NCBI GenBank assembly: GCA_016787295.1
Contig: JAEUUX010000051.1
Span: 1-64,000, forward strand
DNA length: 64,000 bases
Direction: 5' to 3'
From: Chitinophagales bacterium
GTDB taxonomy: Bacteria > Bacteroidota > Bacteroidia > Chitinophagales > UBA2359
A program made the translations under genes and the position numbers. The notes under the pieces are model-generated. The model saw only the letters and a list, made by a program, of their open reading frames with translations. It ran no database searches and was not told the DNA's origin. Of the stretch, positions 46,192-53,710 are shown piece after piece. Within the stretch, counting starts at the first letter, position 1; every line of letters begins with the position of its first letter.

Positions 46192-46226
46192 AAAAGCCGT
46201 GTCTTACCTTTAAGACACGGCTTTTT
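46192..46226 (+). terminator. Hairpin terminator after the giant repeat gene
   Basis: AAAAGCCGTGTCTTA pairs with TAAGACACGGCTTTT with a 4-nt loop, ending in T5. A second smaller hairpin CATCTT/AAGATG precedes it (46175-46189). Confidence 0.9.
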
Positions 46227-46526
46227 GTTGCAATATATATCAAATACATAGATGTATGAAAAATGCAGAACTATTTTGAGAATAAAATTCTATCATAATT
46301 ATTATTACCAACTTTCCTCACCCATAAAAAAAACAGTATGTTAGCTGATTCGCGGTTAGCTGTAAAATGAAATTAAAACGATTTATTTTTATTAAGTTTT
46401 ATAAAGCTTTGATAATCATGTAGTTTATTTGGACTATGAGAGATGTTGGATTAAAAATGCTATAATGGTTAATATTGTTTTGAATTTTAATGAATAAAAT
46501 TTACAGCATGAATTCTTAACACCAAA
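46227..46526. other. AT-rich intergenic region
   Basis: About 300 bp, very AT-rich, between the two terminators of convergent genes. I see no open frame, repeat or promoter in it. Confidence 0.5.
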
Positions 46527-46561
46527 AGGTGATTCTATCATATTAATAGATAGAATCACCT
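46527..46561 (-). terminator. Hairpin terminator for the gene at 46584-47630
   Basis: AGGTGATTCTATC (46527-46539) pairs with GATAGAATCACCT (46549-46561). For the minus strand the stem is followed by TTTTGG. It is just downstream of the stop of that gene. Confidence 0.75.
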
Positions 46562-46583
46562 CTATTTTTTTGTTAAAGATGGG

Positions 46584-47630
46584 TTAATTATTTTTTTTCT
46601 TGGCTTTTTTAGTCTTTTTTACGCCGCTTTTTTGTGCTTTGCTTGCATTGCGTCCTTCACCCAATACAGGTTTAACAACAGGAGCCGATTGCATATATTC
46701 GCGCAATACTTGTCCAACTTCTTTCCACACACCGTTTTCATAACGGAAACCATAATACATGCCATCAGGCATCATTTCGGCATGTTTTTGTGTGAATCCT
46801 TGTTCTTTTTCGTCGTCGTTGCTTAGGTGGTCATAAATAATTAGGTCTTGCTCGGGTTCGTAGCGCAGATTAACGGCTGCTGATTTTCGGTATTCCAAAA
46901 AGAAACGGTGTTGTATTTTGAAGGCGTTAGCAACGTCGTCATAGACATTGAAAACAGGCGCTCCAAAGGTAGGTTTGTCTCCTTCGAAGGTGACTACTTC
47001 GGCAATTTTTCGGTTGCTTCGGGTAGTATTGCCGTCCCAGCCGAATAAGAAATAGTATTTTTTGCCATCAAATTCTTTGATGGTGCTACCATAGTACAAA
47101 CAACCATACCAATTGTCGGGTGCGCAACTTTGCATTTGTGGCGATGCCATGCTTACCGATTTATCTTTTAATCCTACCAATTTGAGTTCTGGAGCATTAA
47201 TTTGCATGGCACCATAGTATTCATACGTTTCGTTGGCGTTTTCGAAAGTTCCTGTGATGTTGATGATGGGCCAACTAAAAATTTTGAAACTTTGGTCTGA
47301 TGGTTCTACAATGCTAATGTAGTTTTTAATGCTATCAAATGGATAGTAAAAAGAGTTTTCGGTTTTTAGTGCTTTGATCAACATGCGAGCAATTTGTTGA
47401 CTAATTTCGTAGCGAGCCAGATTGTCTTCGGGTTTGCGGTGATATATCCTACCCAGTGTGTCGCGAATAGATTTTTCGGACAAATCGGCAAACAACATTT
47501 TTAGTGAGTCTTCATACGGACGAATCGTTGCTATGGCGGCGGGACTAAGGGCTACAGGTGCTTTTTTTTGCGCCCACAGCAAATTGCTTGCCATTGATAA
47601 ACCAACGAGCAAAAAAAGCATTTTTTTCAT
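46584..47630 (-). CDS. Secreted hypothetical protein of Bacteroidota
   Basis: 348 residues from the ATG giving MKKMLFLLVGLSMASNLLWA (signal peptide, then QKK); upstream in-frame ATGs at 47636 and 47651 add a few residues. The mature domain has SIRDTLGRIYHRKPEDNLARYEI, NYISIVEPSDQSFKIFSWPI and YYGSTIKEFDGKKYYFLFGWDGN, a pattern I know from uncharacterised Bacteroidota exported proteins. The C-terminus is strongly basic (SGVKKTKKAKKKNN). No catalytic motif is recognisable. It stands alone with its own terminator. Confidence 0.65.
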   Translation of the reverse strand: MKKMLFLLVGLSMASNLLWAQKKAPVALSPAAIATIRPYEDSLKMLFADLSEKSIRDTLGRIYHRKPEDNLARYEISQQIARMLIKALKTENSFYYPFDSIKNYISIVEPSDQSFKIFSWPIINITGTFENANETYEYYGAMQINAPELKLVGLKDKSVSMASPQMQSCAPDNWYGCLYYGSTIKEFDGKKYYFLFGWDGNTTRSNRKIAEVVTFEGDKPTFGAPVFNVYDDVANAFKIQHRFFLEYRKSAAVNLRYEPEQDLIIYDHLSNDDEKEQGFTQKHAEMMPDGMYYGFRYENGVWKEVGQVLREYMQSAPVVKPVLGEGRNASKAQKSGVKKTKKAKKKNN

Positions 47631-47732
47631 GTTCATCTCTATTTTTGACAAAATAACGAAAGAAATAAAAGAATATTGTTAGTTTAGACTGTATATAGAC
47701 AAAAAGAGAACACAAGTGTTTATGATTTAACA

Positions 47733-48152
47733 CTATTTAACGGTTAACTTGCCCATCTGAACGATGGTGTGAAACTCGGCGGTTGTGACAGGCATGACCG
47801 ATAAGCGACTTTGGCGCAATAATAACATGCCTGCCAATTCGGGTTGTTGTTTGATGCTTGCCAAACTGACTTTTTGTTCTAAGGCTTGTTCGGGTGCTAA
47901 ATCTACTACTACCCAGCGAGGGTCGTCGGGCGAGGTGGGGTCGGGATAGTGGGTAGACACTACCTTAGCAATACCCACAACACCGGGATTTTTGACACTG
48001 TGGTAGAATAGTACTAAATCGTCCAATGTCATTGCCATAAGATTGTTGCGGGCTTGATAGTTGCGAACACCGTTCCACATATCACGCCCTAATGTTACTA
48101 AATCGTTCCAACTAAAGGTGTCGGGTTCTGATTTTACTAACCAATAATTCAT
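47733..48152 (-). CDS. EVE domain protein
   Basis: 139 residues, the full EVE fold. MNYWLVKSEPDTFSWNDLV is the diagnostic start (hence the choice of this ATG, 22 codons inside the longer frame), followed by WNGVRNYQARNNL, DLVLFYHS, VVGIAKVVSTHYPDPTSPDDPRWVVVDLAP and LLLRQSRLSVMPVT. EVE proteins are PUA-related modules that bind modified bases in DNA or RNA and are widespread as single-domain proteins of unknown cellular role. A -7 box lies at 48218-48225, which gives a leader of ~65 nt. Confidence 0.92.
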   Translation of the reverse strand: MNYWLVKSEPDTFSWNDLVTLGRDMWNGVRNYQARNNLMAMTLDDLVLFYHSVKNPGVVGIAKVVSTHYPDPTSPDDPRWVVVDLAPEQALEQKVSLASIKQQPELAGMLLLRQSRLSVMPVTTAEFHTIVQMGKLTVK

Positions 48153-48217
48153 TATTGTAGGTGTGTTAATCGGGTTTATGTATTGTTTGAGGATTGGGTA
48201 GTGTTGATTTGGGCGCA

Positions 48218-48225
48218 CAAAAATA
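48218..48225 (-). promoter_or_regulatory. Promoter -7 element for the EVE gene
   Basis: TATTTTTG on the minus strand, matching TAnnTTTG. The -33 box is unclear. Confidence 0.45.
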
Positions 48226-48280
48226 CGCTTTATTTACTGATAAAGCAAATTTGATGTTTGGTTGCGATGATATAGGATAG

Positions 48281-48436
48281 TTGGGCGTTAGCCCAATGAA
48301 GCAAAAAAAAGGTCAAAATGGTTGAAAGGCGAAGCGCGTTAGGGATGCGGAGGGTGGCGTTAGCCAGTGCGTAGCTTGCGAAGCACCGTAGCGGCAGCGA
48401 AGCCCGTAGCAGCCCGACCCCAACGGGGAAACGCCC
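48281..48436. repeat. Structured dispersed intergenic repeat, copy 2
   Basis: Second copy of the element at 21332-21482. It begins with TTGGGC-GTTA-GCCCAA (48281-48296), then the shared GGCGAAGCGCGTTAGGGA (48329-48346), a GTTA-loop hairpin TGGC/GCCA (48355-48366), a GTGC/GCAC stem (48367-48370, 48383-48386) and the shared distal block beginning CCCGACCCCAACGGGG. The loops and flanking blocks are conserved while stem sequences differ from copy 1 on both strands of the stem. It sits between the divergent EVE promoter and the 3' end of galT, in a ~500-bp gap without genes. Confidence 0.85.
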
Positions 48437-48650
48437 ACAAAAAAATAAACTTGCCTTGGGTTTATTTATGTTTTTGTCTCAAAAATTGGTTCATCGCGAA
48501 ATTTAGTTATTTATAAAATGCTGATTTTTATGGTTTTATAAATAATTTTTTTGGAACAATGAAATAGCGGCTTTTGAGATAATTTTTGTGTATTATTGTT
48601 TTAGAGTCAATGGGGTTGTTTGTTGGTTTCTGGAAGTGCTTGTTCGAGTG

Positions 48651-49634
48651 CTAACGGTTTTGGAAACGGGCTAAGGCTTGTCGCAACATGTCGGCGGAGG
48701 TTTCTACTTCGACGACATTGGCGGCTGCCCATGCTCCCATTTCGGACGAGGCATACCATTTTATTTTGTGACGGTCGCGCAGAGGAGGATAAAACTCTAT
48801 ATGAAAATGATAGTATTGGTCGGCATTAGGATAGTCGGCATGGGCATTGACAGGGGTTTGGTGGATACACATCATGTAAGGAAATGGGCGGTCATATAAT
48901 TGGTCGAAAGCCCCGGTGATGTTGCGTAAAATGTCCGCTAAATCCTTGCAATGTTGGGGTGAAAATTCGGCAAAAGTTCCCAAATGTTGGCGGCTACTAA
49001 TAAAAACACCAAAAGGATAGTCGGTAAAGTGGGGAATGTAGGCAACAAAAGAGTTGTTTTGGGTGATGAGACGAACTTTTTGCTCCATTTCGGTGCGTTG
49101 TAAGTCACACAACAAGCAACACGAATGCTCGGCATGATATTGGGCGGAGCTATCTAATTCGGTTTTGATTTTGAGTGGCACAAATGAATAACCGTAAATT
49201 TGTCCGTGTGGGTGTGGCATGGTTACGCCTACCTCCTCGCCGCGATTTTCGAACACAAATACATATTTTATTCGTTTGTCGGCGGTTAAGGCATTGTGCC
49301 GTTGCTGCCACAATTGCACCAATTCGGTTAGATGGTCAAGGGATAGTTCGTAGAGTTTTGCGTTGTGGTCGGGCGAATACAAAATAACTTCACAATGCCC
49401 ATACGCAGGGGCAATATGGTAGAGATGTTCGGCAACTTCTTGCTGTTCGGCATCGTAGGCAGGAGACAAAACTGGAAAATCGTTGGGGTAGGCATAAACA
49501 CTATAGTTTTCGGGAACACTAGGGCTGCCTTTGCAAAAAGGACACCAGTCGGAAGGCATTTGAGGACGGTGCTGACGGTTAGCGGCTACCATTGTATAGG
49601 TTCGCAAAAGGGGATTCCAGCGCAATTCGGGCAT
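48651..49634 (-). CDS. galT: Galactose-1-phosphate uridylyltransferase
   Basis: 327 residues. GalT swaps UMP between UDP-glucose and galactose 1-phosphate in the Leloir pathway. It opens with MPELRWNPLLRTYTMVAANRQ, has the zinc-site Cys pair WCPFCKGSP near residue 32, and the catalytic HxHxQ motif in VTMPHPHGQIYGYSFVP (the middle His is the UMP-carrying nucleophile). The C-terminal half repeats the HIT-like fold (FHIEFYPPLRDRHKIKW). galK, galE and galM are not in the window, so this galT is detached from a gal operon. It has no same-strand partner. Confidence 0.95.
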   Translation of the reverse strand: MPELRWNPLLRTYTMVAANRQHRPQMPSDWCPFCKGSPSVPENYSVYAYPNDFPVLSPAYDAEQQEVAEHLYHIAPAYGHCEVILYSPDHNAKLYELSLDHLTELVQLWQQRHNALTADKRIKYVFVFENRGEEVGVTMPHPHGQIYGYSFVPLKIKTELDSSAQYHAEHSCCLLCDLQRTEMEQKVRLITQNNSFVAYIPHFTDYPFGVFISSRQHLGTFAEFSPQHCKDLADILRNITGAFDQLYDRPFPYMMCIHQTPVNAHADYPNADQYYHFHIEFYPPLRDRHKIKWYASSEMGAWAAANVVEVETSADMLRQALARFQNR

Positions 49635-49728
49635 AAGAAACGATTGTTAAAGATGGATTACAAATGATGTTGGTGAATGCAAATACAGAGTGTGGAATGA
49701 CGCGTAGTTCATTGGATATTCGTTGTTT

Positions 49729-50202
49729 TTATTCGTGATGATAAGGCTCGTTGTTCAAAATGGTGAAAGCTCTATACAGTTGCTCCATAAATACCAAACG
49801 CACCAATTGATGCGAAAATGTCATGGTGGACAGAGACAAGAGGCTATTTGCCCGACTGTATACTGCCTCACTGAAGCCATAAGCCCCGCCGCACACAAAT
49901 TTGATGTGGCGCACATTGCGATTAAACAATTGTTGTAGGTGAGTGGCAAAGCCTGTGGACGGGAAAGTTTTGCCTTTTTCGTCCAGCAGTACCACCCAAT
50001 CGGTCGGAGCAAAACATTTGAGTAAATTTTTTCCTTCGCGCTCTTTTTGTTCCTCAATAGAAAGATTTGCCGTATTTTTGAGGTCAGGTAGGTATTGTAG
50101 GTCAAAAATAGTGTATTTTTGTACCCTTTTTTCGTAAATTCCAATGCCTTCGGACAAATAATTGGCATCAGTTTTACCAATAACAATAAAAGAAATTTTC
50201 AA
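49729..50202 (-). CDS. rlmH: 23S rRNA pseudouridine1915 N3-methyltransferase
   Basis: 157 residues from a TTG codon, giving (M)KISFIVIGKTD, the exact family N-terminus; the in-frame ATG 51 bp upstream would add a basic tail not found in RlmH. SPOUT-fold signatures are VVLLDEKGKTFPSTGFA, KFVCGGAYGFSEAV and the end LSTMTFSHQLVRLVFMEQLYRAFTI with NNEPYHHE. The enzyme methylates pseudouridine 1915 in helix 69 of 23S rRNA in assembled 70S ribosomes. It is divergent from floA. Confidence 0.95.
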   Translation of the reverse strand: MKISFIVIGKTDANYLSEGIGIYEKRVQKYTIFDLQYLPDLKNTANLSIEEQKEREGKNLLKCFAPTDWVVLLDEKGKTFPSTGFATHLQQLFNRNVRHIKFVCGGAYGFSEAVYSRANSLLSLSTMTFSHQLVRLVFMEQLYRAFTILNNEPYHHE

Positions 50203-50227
50203 AATAAAATTTTTCGTTTTTTTTGTG

Positions 50228-50235
50228 TATTTTTG
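50228..50235 (+). promoter_or_regulatory. Promoter -7 element for floA
   Basis: TATTTTTG, 71 bp upstream of the floA start and ~25 bp upstream of the rlmH start in the divergent direction. Confidence 0.5.
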
Positions 50236-50306
50236 CCGCAAATCCCAAGACAAAGCCTCGTTGCTATAAAATCTTTGTCTGTATTAAGTAATTAAAAAAA
50301 ATTATT

Positions 50307-51377
50307 ATGTTATATGTTTTTATTTTCATACTAATTGTTATCATAGCGTATGCTGTTTATGCTCGTTTAGATAAATGGGTAGAAGCTCGCTCCAACGAAG
50401 TGCCAATAAGCATTGCCCAGATGGGTTTAATGCGTTTTCGCGGTGTGCCAATAGACGAAACTATTGCAGCGCTTACCAAAACCACTAAAGCAGGGATCAA
50501 TATCAGTTATGATCAATTAGAAAACCATTTTTTACAAGGTGGTAGAGTAACGCCTGTGGTGAATGCTTTGGTGACAGCTCACAATGCCTTCAAACATATG
50601 TCGCCCGATAGTCGCCCTAATTTTGATTTTGCAACAGCCGCCCGTATCGACCTATCACACAAAGATCCCGTTGATGCTGTGCGTTCGTGGGTCACACCAC
50701 GCGTCTTAGAGTCCGAAACCATTACGGCTGTTGCCAAAGACCGTATCCAACTCATCATGCAGTTGCGGATCACAGTGCGCACCAATTTTGACCGTTACAT
50801 TGGCGGTACTACCGAAGCCACCATTTTAGCTCGCGTATCCGAAGGAATTATTTCGACTGTTGGCGAATATGACCATGAATATGCCTTGGAACACCCCAAC
50901 GAAATTGCCGATAAAGTGGAGGAAATCGAGCTTGATTATGACAAAGCCGCCTATAAAATTGTATCTATAGATATAGATGAGATAAAAGTAGGCAAAAACA
51001 TTGGTGTAGAATTGGATATGGAGCGCGCCCTCGCCGATAAAGTAATGGCACAAGCGCTTGCCGAGCAGCGCCGTTCTATGGCGGTGGCTTATGAACAAGA
51101 GATGCGCGCCAAAGCCGAAGAAGCTAAATCAAAATTATTACAAGCAGAGTCGGAGATTCCCAGAGCTATTGCCGAAGCGTTTCGCACAGGCAAGTTGAGC
51201 ATTATGGAATACTATCAATATAAAAACCTTAAAGCAGACACCGACATGCGAGAATCGGTATCTAAAAGTGTTTTGCCCCCTGCCACAGGCAACAAAGACC
51301 AACAAAATGTCAATACGGCTTTGTTGTATAGCAACTTAGAAGACCCTAAAACACAACTTCCTCCGCCAGCACAATAA
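50307..51377 (+). CDS. floA: Flotillin-like protein FloA
   Basis: 356 residues. A short N-terminal membrane hairpin (MLYVFIFILIVIIAYAVYA) leads to the family-specific IAQMGLMRFRGVPIDETIAALTKTTKAGI, NALVTAHNAFKHM and AARIDLSHKDPVDAVRSWVTPRVLES. The SPFH-like domain continues with ILARVSEGIISTVGEYDHE and IVSIDIDEIKVGKNIG. A long Ala/Glu-rich helix (EQEMRAKAEEAKSKLLQAESEIPRA) then promotes oligomerisation. It forms functional membrane microdomains that scaffold membrane proteins. The NfeD-type partner often found beside floA is not here. A SUI1 gene follows 43 bp later and may share the transcript. Confidence 0.95.
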   Translation: MLYVFIFILIVIIAYAVYARLDKWVEARSNEVPISIAQMGLMRFRGVPIDETIAALTKTTKAGINISYDQLENHFLQGGRVTPVVNALVTAHNAFKHMSPDSRPNFDFATAARIDLSHKDPVDAVRSWVTPRVLESETITAVAKDRIQLIMQLRITVRTNFDRYIGGTTEATILARVSEGIISTVGEYDHEYALEHPNEIADKVEEIELDYDKAAYKIVSIDIDEIKVGKNIGVELDMERALADKVMAQALAEQRRSMAVAYEQEMRAKAEEAKSKLLQAESEIPRAIAEAFRTGKLSIMEYYQYKNLKADTDMRESVSKSVLPPATGNKDQQNVNTALLYSNLEDPKTQLPPPAQ

Positions 51378-51420
51378 GTAGAAAAACAACATAGAAAAAC
51401 ACAAGAATAACACAATTGCA

Positions 51421-51765
51421 ATGCCAAAAAATAAATTATCCTTTTCTGATTTGGGTAGCTTGGTCTATTCAACCAATCCCGAAGCTATGCGTGTAGAAGA
51501 AACACCCATAGAAACCTTACCTGCCGAGAAGCAAAAATTGATAGTTTTGTTAGACAAAAAACAACGAAAAGGCAAAACCGTTACGCTCATACAAGGTTTT
51601 GAAGGTGAAGAAGAAGCACTGAACGACTTAGCTAAAACCTTGAAAACTAAATGCGGTATTGGCGGATCGGCAAAAGATGGCGAAATTATTTTGCAAGGTG
51701 AATGTAAAGACAAAGCCATAAGCATTTTGCAACAATTGGGTTACATTAAAACAAAAGCAAAATAA
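51421..51765 (+). CDS. SUI1/YciH family translation factor
   Basis: 114 residues. The N-terminal 35 residues are variable (FSDLGSLVYSTNPEA), then the SUI1/eIF1 fold: RKGKTVTLIQGFEGEEEALNDLAKTLKTKCGIGGSAKDGEIILQG and DKAISILQQLGYIKTKAK. In E. coli the homologue YciH affects start-site fidelity. The gene follows floA closely and its stop is only 3 bp from the stop of the convergent glycosyltransferase gene. Confidence 0.93.
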   Translation: MPKNKLSFSDLGSLVYSTNPEAMRVEETPIETLPAEKQKLIVLLDKKQRKGKTVTLIQGFEGEEEALNDLAKTLKTKCGIGGSAKDGEIILQGECKDKAISILQQLGYIKTKAK

Positions 51766-51768
51766 ACA

Positions 51769-52917
51769 TCAATGCACACGCCGCCCTTTCCATTCATAGC
51801 GCTTGAAATTGGCTAAAATGCCCACACTGCCAATATACCAAACATGCAACAATTGAGCAGGCAAAAAATAGCGCAACCAAACCGTTTTGCCCAGAAAACG
51901 ACAAGCTGTGTTGAGATAAACAGCATCTGCCGATATTTTTAGCGTCCAACAAAACGCCATTGCTCCCAAATGGTAGTGCGTACTCATCGCCCAAAAACTA
52001 CCTATCAACAAAGCTACATTGCTGCACCAAACCCACAACAAAATAAAAGGCAAAAGTGCTTGTGAATAGCTACTTGTTTTTGATGCCCAACGAATACGCT
52101 GTTGTACAAAATCGCGCCAACGCACTGGCGCTGGCGTACTAACAAGCGTATCATAAGACTTGAGAAAATGAATTTGGGTTGGAAAATGGTGGCGCATTTT
52201 TCCCATCAACAACATATCATCGCCCGAAGCCAAATGGTCTATGCCTGAAAAACCATCTACCGCCTCAAACGCCGACCGAAGGTAGGCTAAGTTGCCGCCA
52301 TTACACATATCTCCCAATCGATAGCGCAGGCTGGCTCCGGTGGTGAGCATCATGCCCGCCAAATCCAAAGCTTGGAAAATGCTGAAAAAATTGTTTGTAG
52401 GTGCTACCATTACGCCCGACGTAACAAAAACGGCTTTTTTTTCATTTATAAAATGCAACACTTTTGCTAACCATCGTGACGAAAGTGGTACGCAATCTGC
52501 ATCGGTCGTAACGATAATATCGGCAGTAGTATGGGCAATGGCAAGGCTAATTGCTTTTTTCTTGTAACTGTTCAAGGTTTCGTCGGGTGAAACAAAATCT
52601 GCCAAATATAGCAACAAAACAGACAAATGGGGCTGTTGCTTTGTCCATTGGCGCACAATTGCTGCTGTGGAATCGGTGGAATGGTCATCTACTACAATAA
52701 TTTGCAACTGTTCGGCAGGAAAATCTTGGCGAGCTATGCCATTTAGACACTGCTCGATATGTGCTGCTTCGTTGCGGGCAGGAATGATGACCGCTACTTG
52801 TTGTTTCGGGAGTGCTTGGGTGCTTGGTGGTGCATAAATAGGCATTGTTTTCCACGCCCAACTATAGAACAACAACAAAATAGCATAGCCCAATAATAAA
52901 AAAATAGCCAAAAACAT
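51769..52917 (-). CDS. Membrane-anchored family 2 glycosyltransferase
   Basis: 382 residues. One N-terminal membrane helix (FLAIFLLLGYAILLLFYSW) precedes a GT-A domain: VAVIIPARNEAAHIEQCLNGI, IIVVDDHSTDSTAA, the metal-binding TTDADCVPLS, LASGDDMLLM and the processive-type motif QQRIRWASK. Three or so C-terminal helices follow. This is the pattern of processive or lipid-linked GT2 enzymes that make polysaccharides or glycolipids. The donor and acceptor are unknown. Its -7 promoter box ends only 4 nt before the ATG, so the message is probably leaderless. It is convergent with the SUI1 gene. Confidence 0.88.
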   Translation of the reverse strand: MFLAIFLLLGYAILLLFYSWAWKTMPIYAPPSTQALPKQQVAVIIPARNEAAHIEQCLNGIARQDFPAEQLQIIVVDDHSTDSTAAIVRQWTKQQPHLSVLLLYLADFVSPDETLNSYKKKAISLAIAHTTADIIVTTDADCVPLSSRWLAKVLHFINEKKAVFVTSGVMVAPTNNFFSIFQALDLAGMMLTTGASLRYRLGDMCNGGNLAYLRSAFEAVDGFSGIDHLASGDDMLLMGKMRHHFPTQIHFLKSYDTLVSTPAPVRWRDFVQQRIRWASKTSSYSQALLPFILLWVWCSNVALLIGSFWAMSTHYHLGAMAFCWTLKISADAVYLNTACRFLGKTVWLRYFLPAQLLHVWYIGSVGILANFKRYEWKGRRVH

Positions 52918-52921
52918 GGCA

Positions 52922-52929
52922 CAAAAGTA
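52922..52929 (-). promoter_or_regulatory. Promoter -7 element abutting the glycosyltransferase start
   Basis: TACTTTTG on the minus strand, then TGCC and the ATG. In this promoter class transcription begins about 4 nt after the box, which would place the first transcribed base at or next to the start codon. Confidence 0.55.
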
Positions 52930-52951
52930 CTAAAAATTCCCCATAAACCCT

Positions 52952-52959
52952 TACCTTTG
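52952..52959 (+). promoter_or_regulatory. Promoter -7 element for the gene at 53009
   Basis: TACCTTTG, 49 bp before the start. It forms a divergent pair with the glycosyltransferase promoter. Confidence 0.55.
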
Positions 52960-53008
52960 TCTGCATATAAAGCTCCAAAATAATTTTTTCATCTCAAACT
53001 TATTAATT

Positions 53009-53494
53009 ATGGCACAAGGTATTACTCCATTACAGGTTCATCAATACATTGAACAGTATTTTTTAGGTGTTGGACTTACCAAAGACCAAGTGTATGACGC
53101 AAAAAATGAAACCTACTATTGGCGGCGTGGGTCTGCCAATTTAGAGATGTTTATCACGCGTTTTGAGGTCACTCCGAATCATGTGCGCTATTATTTGCGC
53201 ATTTTTTCGCCCCTAATGCTCATGCCTGCCACACAGCATGAACACGTTTATCGTACTTTGTTGCAAATTAGCCACAATAGTTTGTGTGTGAAAATGACGA
53301 TGCGCGAAGGCTCCGAATACATTTTTGCAGCATACGAACGCGACATCGAAGGCATGGACTACATCGAGTTCTACAATATGATAGCAGATATGGAATGGTG
53401 GGCAGATAGCTTGGACGACCGCCTCAAGACTATGTTTCCTGACCAAACAGCAGGTGTGCCGCCAACAGGTGGTGGATCGCCGCCACAATTGTAA
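53009..53494 (+). CDS. YbjN / type III chaperone-like fold protein
   Basis: 161 residues, soluble. The layout (an amphipathic helix QVHQYIEQYFLGVG, then strands ETYYWRRGSANLEMFITRFE and VRYYLRIFSPLM, then helix VYRTLLQISHN and strand KMTMREGSEYIFAAYERD, with a final helix IEFYNMIADMEWWADSLDDRL) matches the YbjN/CesT-Tir chaperone-like fold seen in many Bacteroidota single-domain proteins. It ends in a Pro/Gly-rich tail. No secretion genes are nearby, so a role in type III secretion is not implied. It has its own promoter and a strong terminator. Confidence 0.68.
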   Translation: MAQGITPLQVHQYIEQYFLGVGLTKDQVYDAKNETYYWRRGSANLEMFITRFEVTPNHVRYYLRIFSPLMLMPATQHEHVYRTLLQISHNSLCVKMTMREGSEYIFAAYERDIEGMDYIEFYNMIADMEWWADSLDDRLKTMFPDQTAGVPPTGGGSPPQL

Positions 53495-53520
53495 TGGACA
53501 TTCAAAACAAATTTATTTAA

Positions 53521-53565
53521 AACAAGCCAGCGTTCGGTATTAAGCGTACCGAATGCTGGCTTGTT
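53521..53565 (+). terminator. Strong hairpin terminator
   Basis: AACAAGCCAGC and TTCGGTA pair with TACCGAA and GCTGGCTTGTT, giving a 19-bp stem with one wobble pair and a 7-nt loop. Confidence 0.9.
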
Positions 53566-53685
53566 CCATTTTGAGAAAATGGGCTTGTATTTGGGTTGTT
53601 TGTAATTATGTTTAGGTTTTAAATCTAAAAAAGCTAATTTTTGAGAAATTTTCACAAAAAAAGCAACAATATCGCAAACTTATCG

Positions 53686-53693
53686 TAATTTTG
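53686..53693 (+). promoter_or_regulatory. Promoter -7 element for the AAA ATPase cassette
   Basis: TAATTTTG, 17 bp before the ATG. It has the host-type consensus even though the cassette is far more AT-rich than its surroundings. Confidence 0.6.
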
Positions 53694-53710
53694 CGCCAAA
53701 TTTTAAAACA

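Noticed and set aside
46227-46526. Search for a small RNA or gene in the AT-rich gap between two terminators
   Set aside because: No promoter-like box, stable hairpin or open frame of useful size was seen apart from the flanking terminators.
53009-53494. Type III secretion chaperone
   Set aside because: The fold resembles CesT/YbjN proteins, but no secretion system genes are near and such single-domain proteins are common without one.
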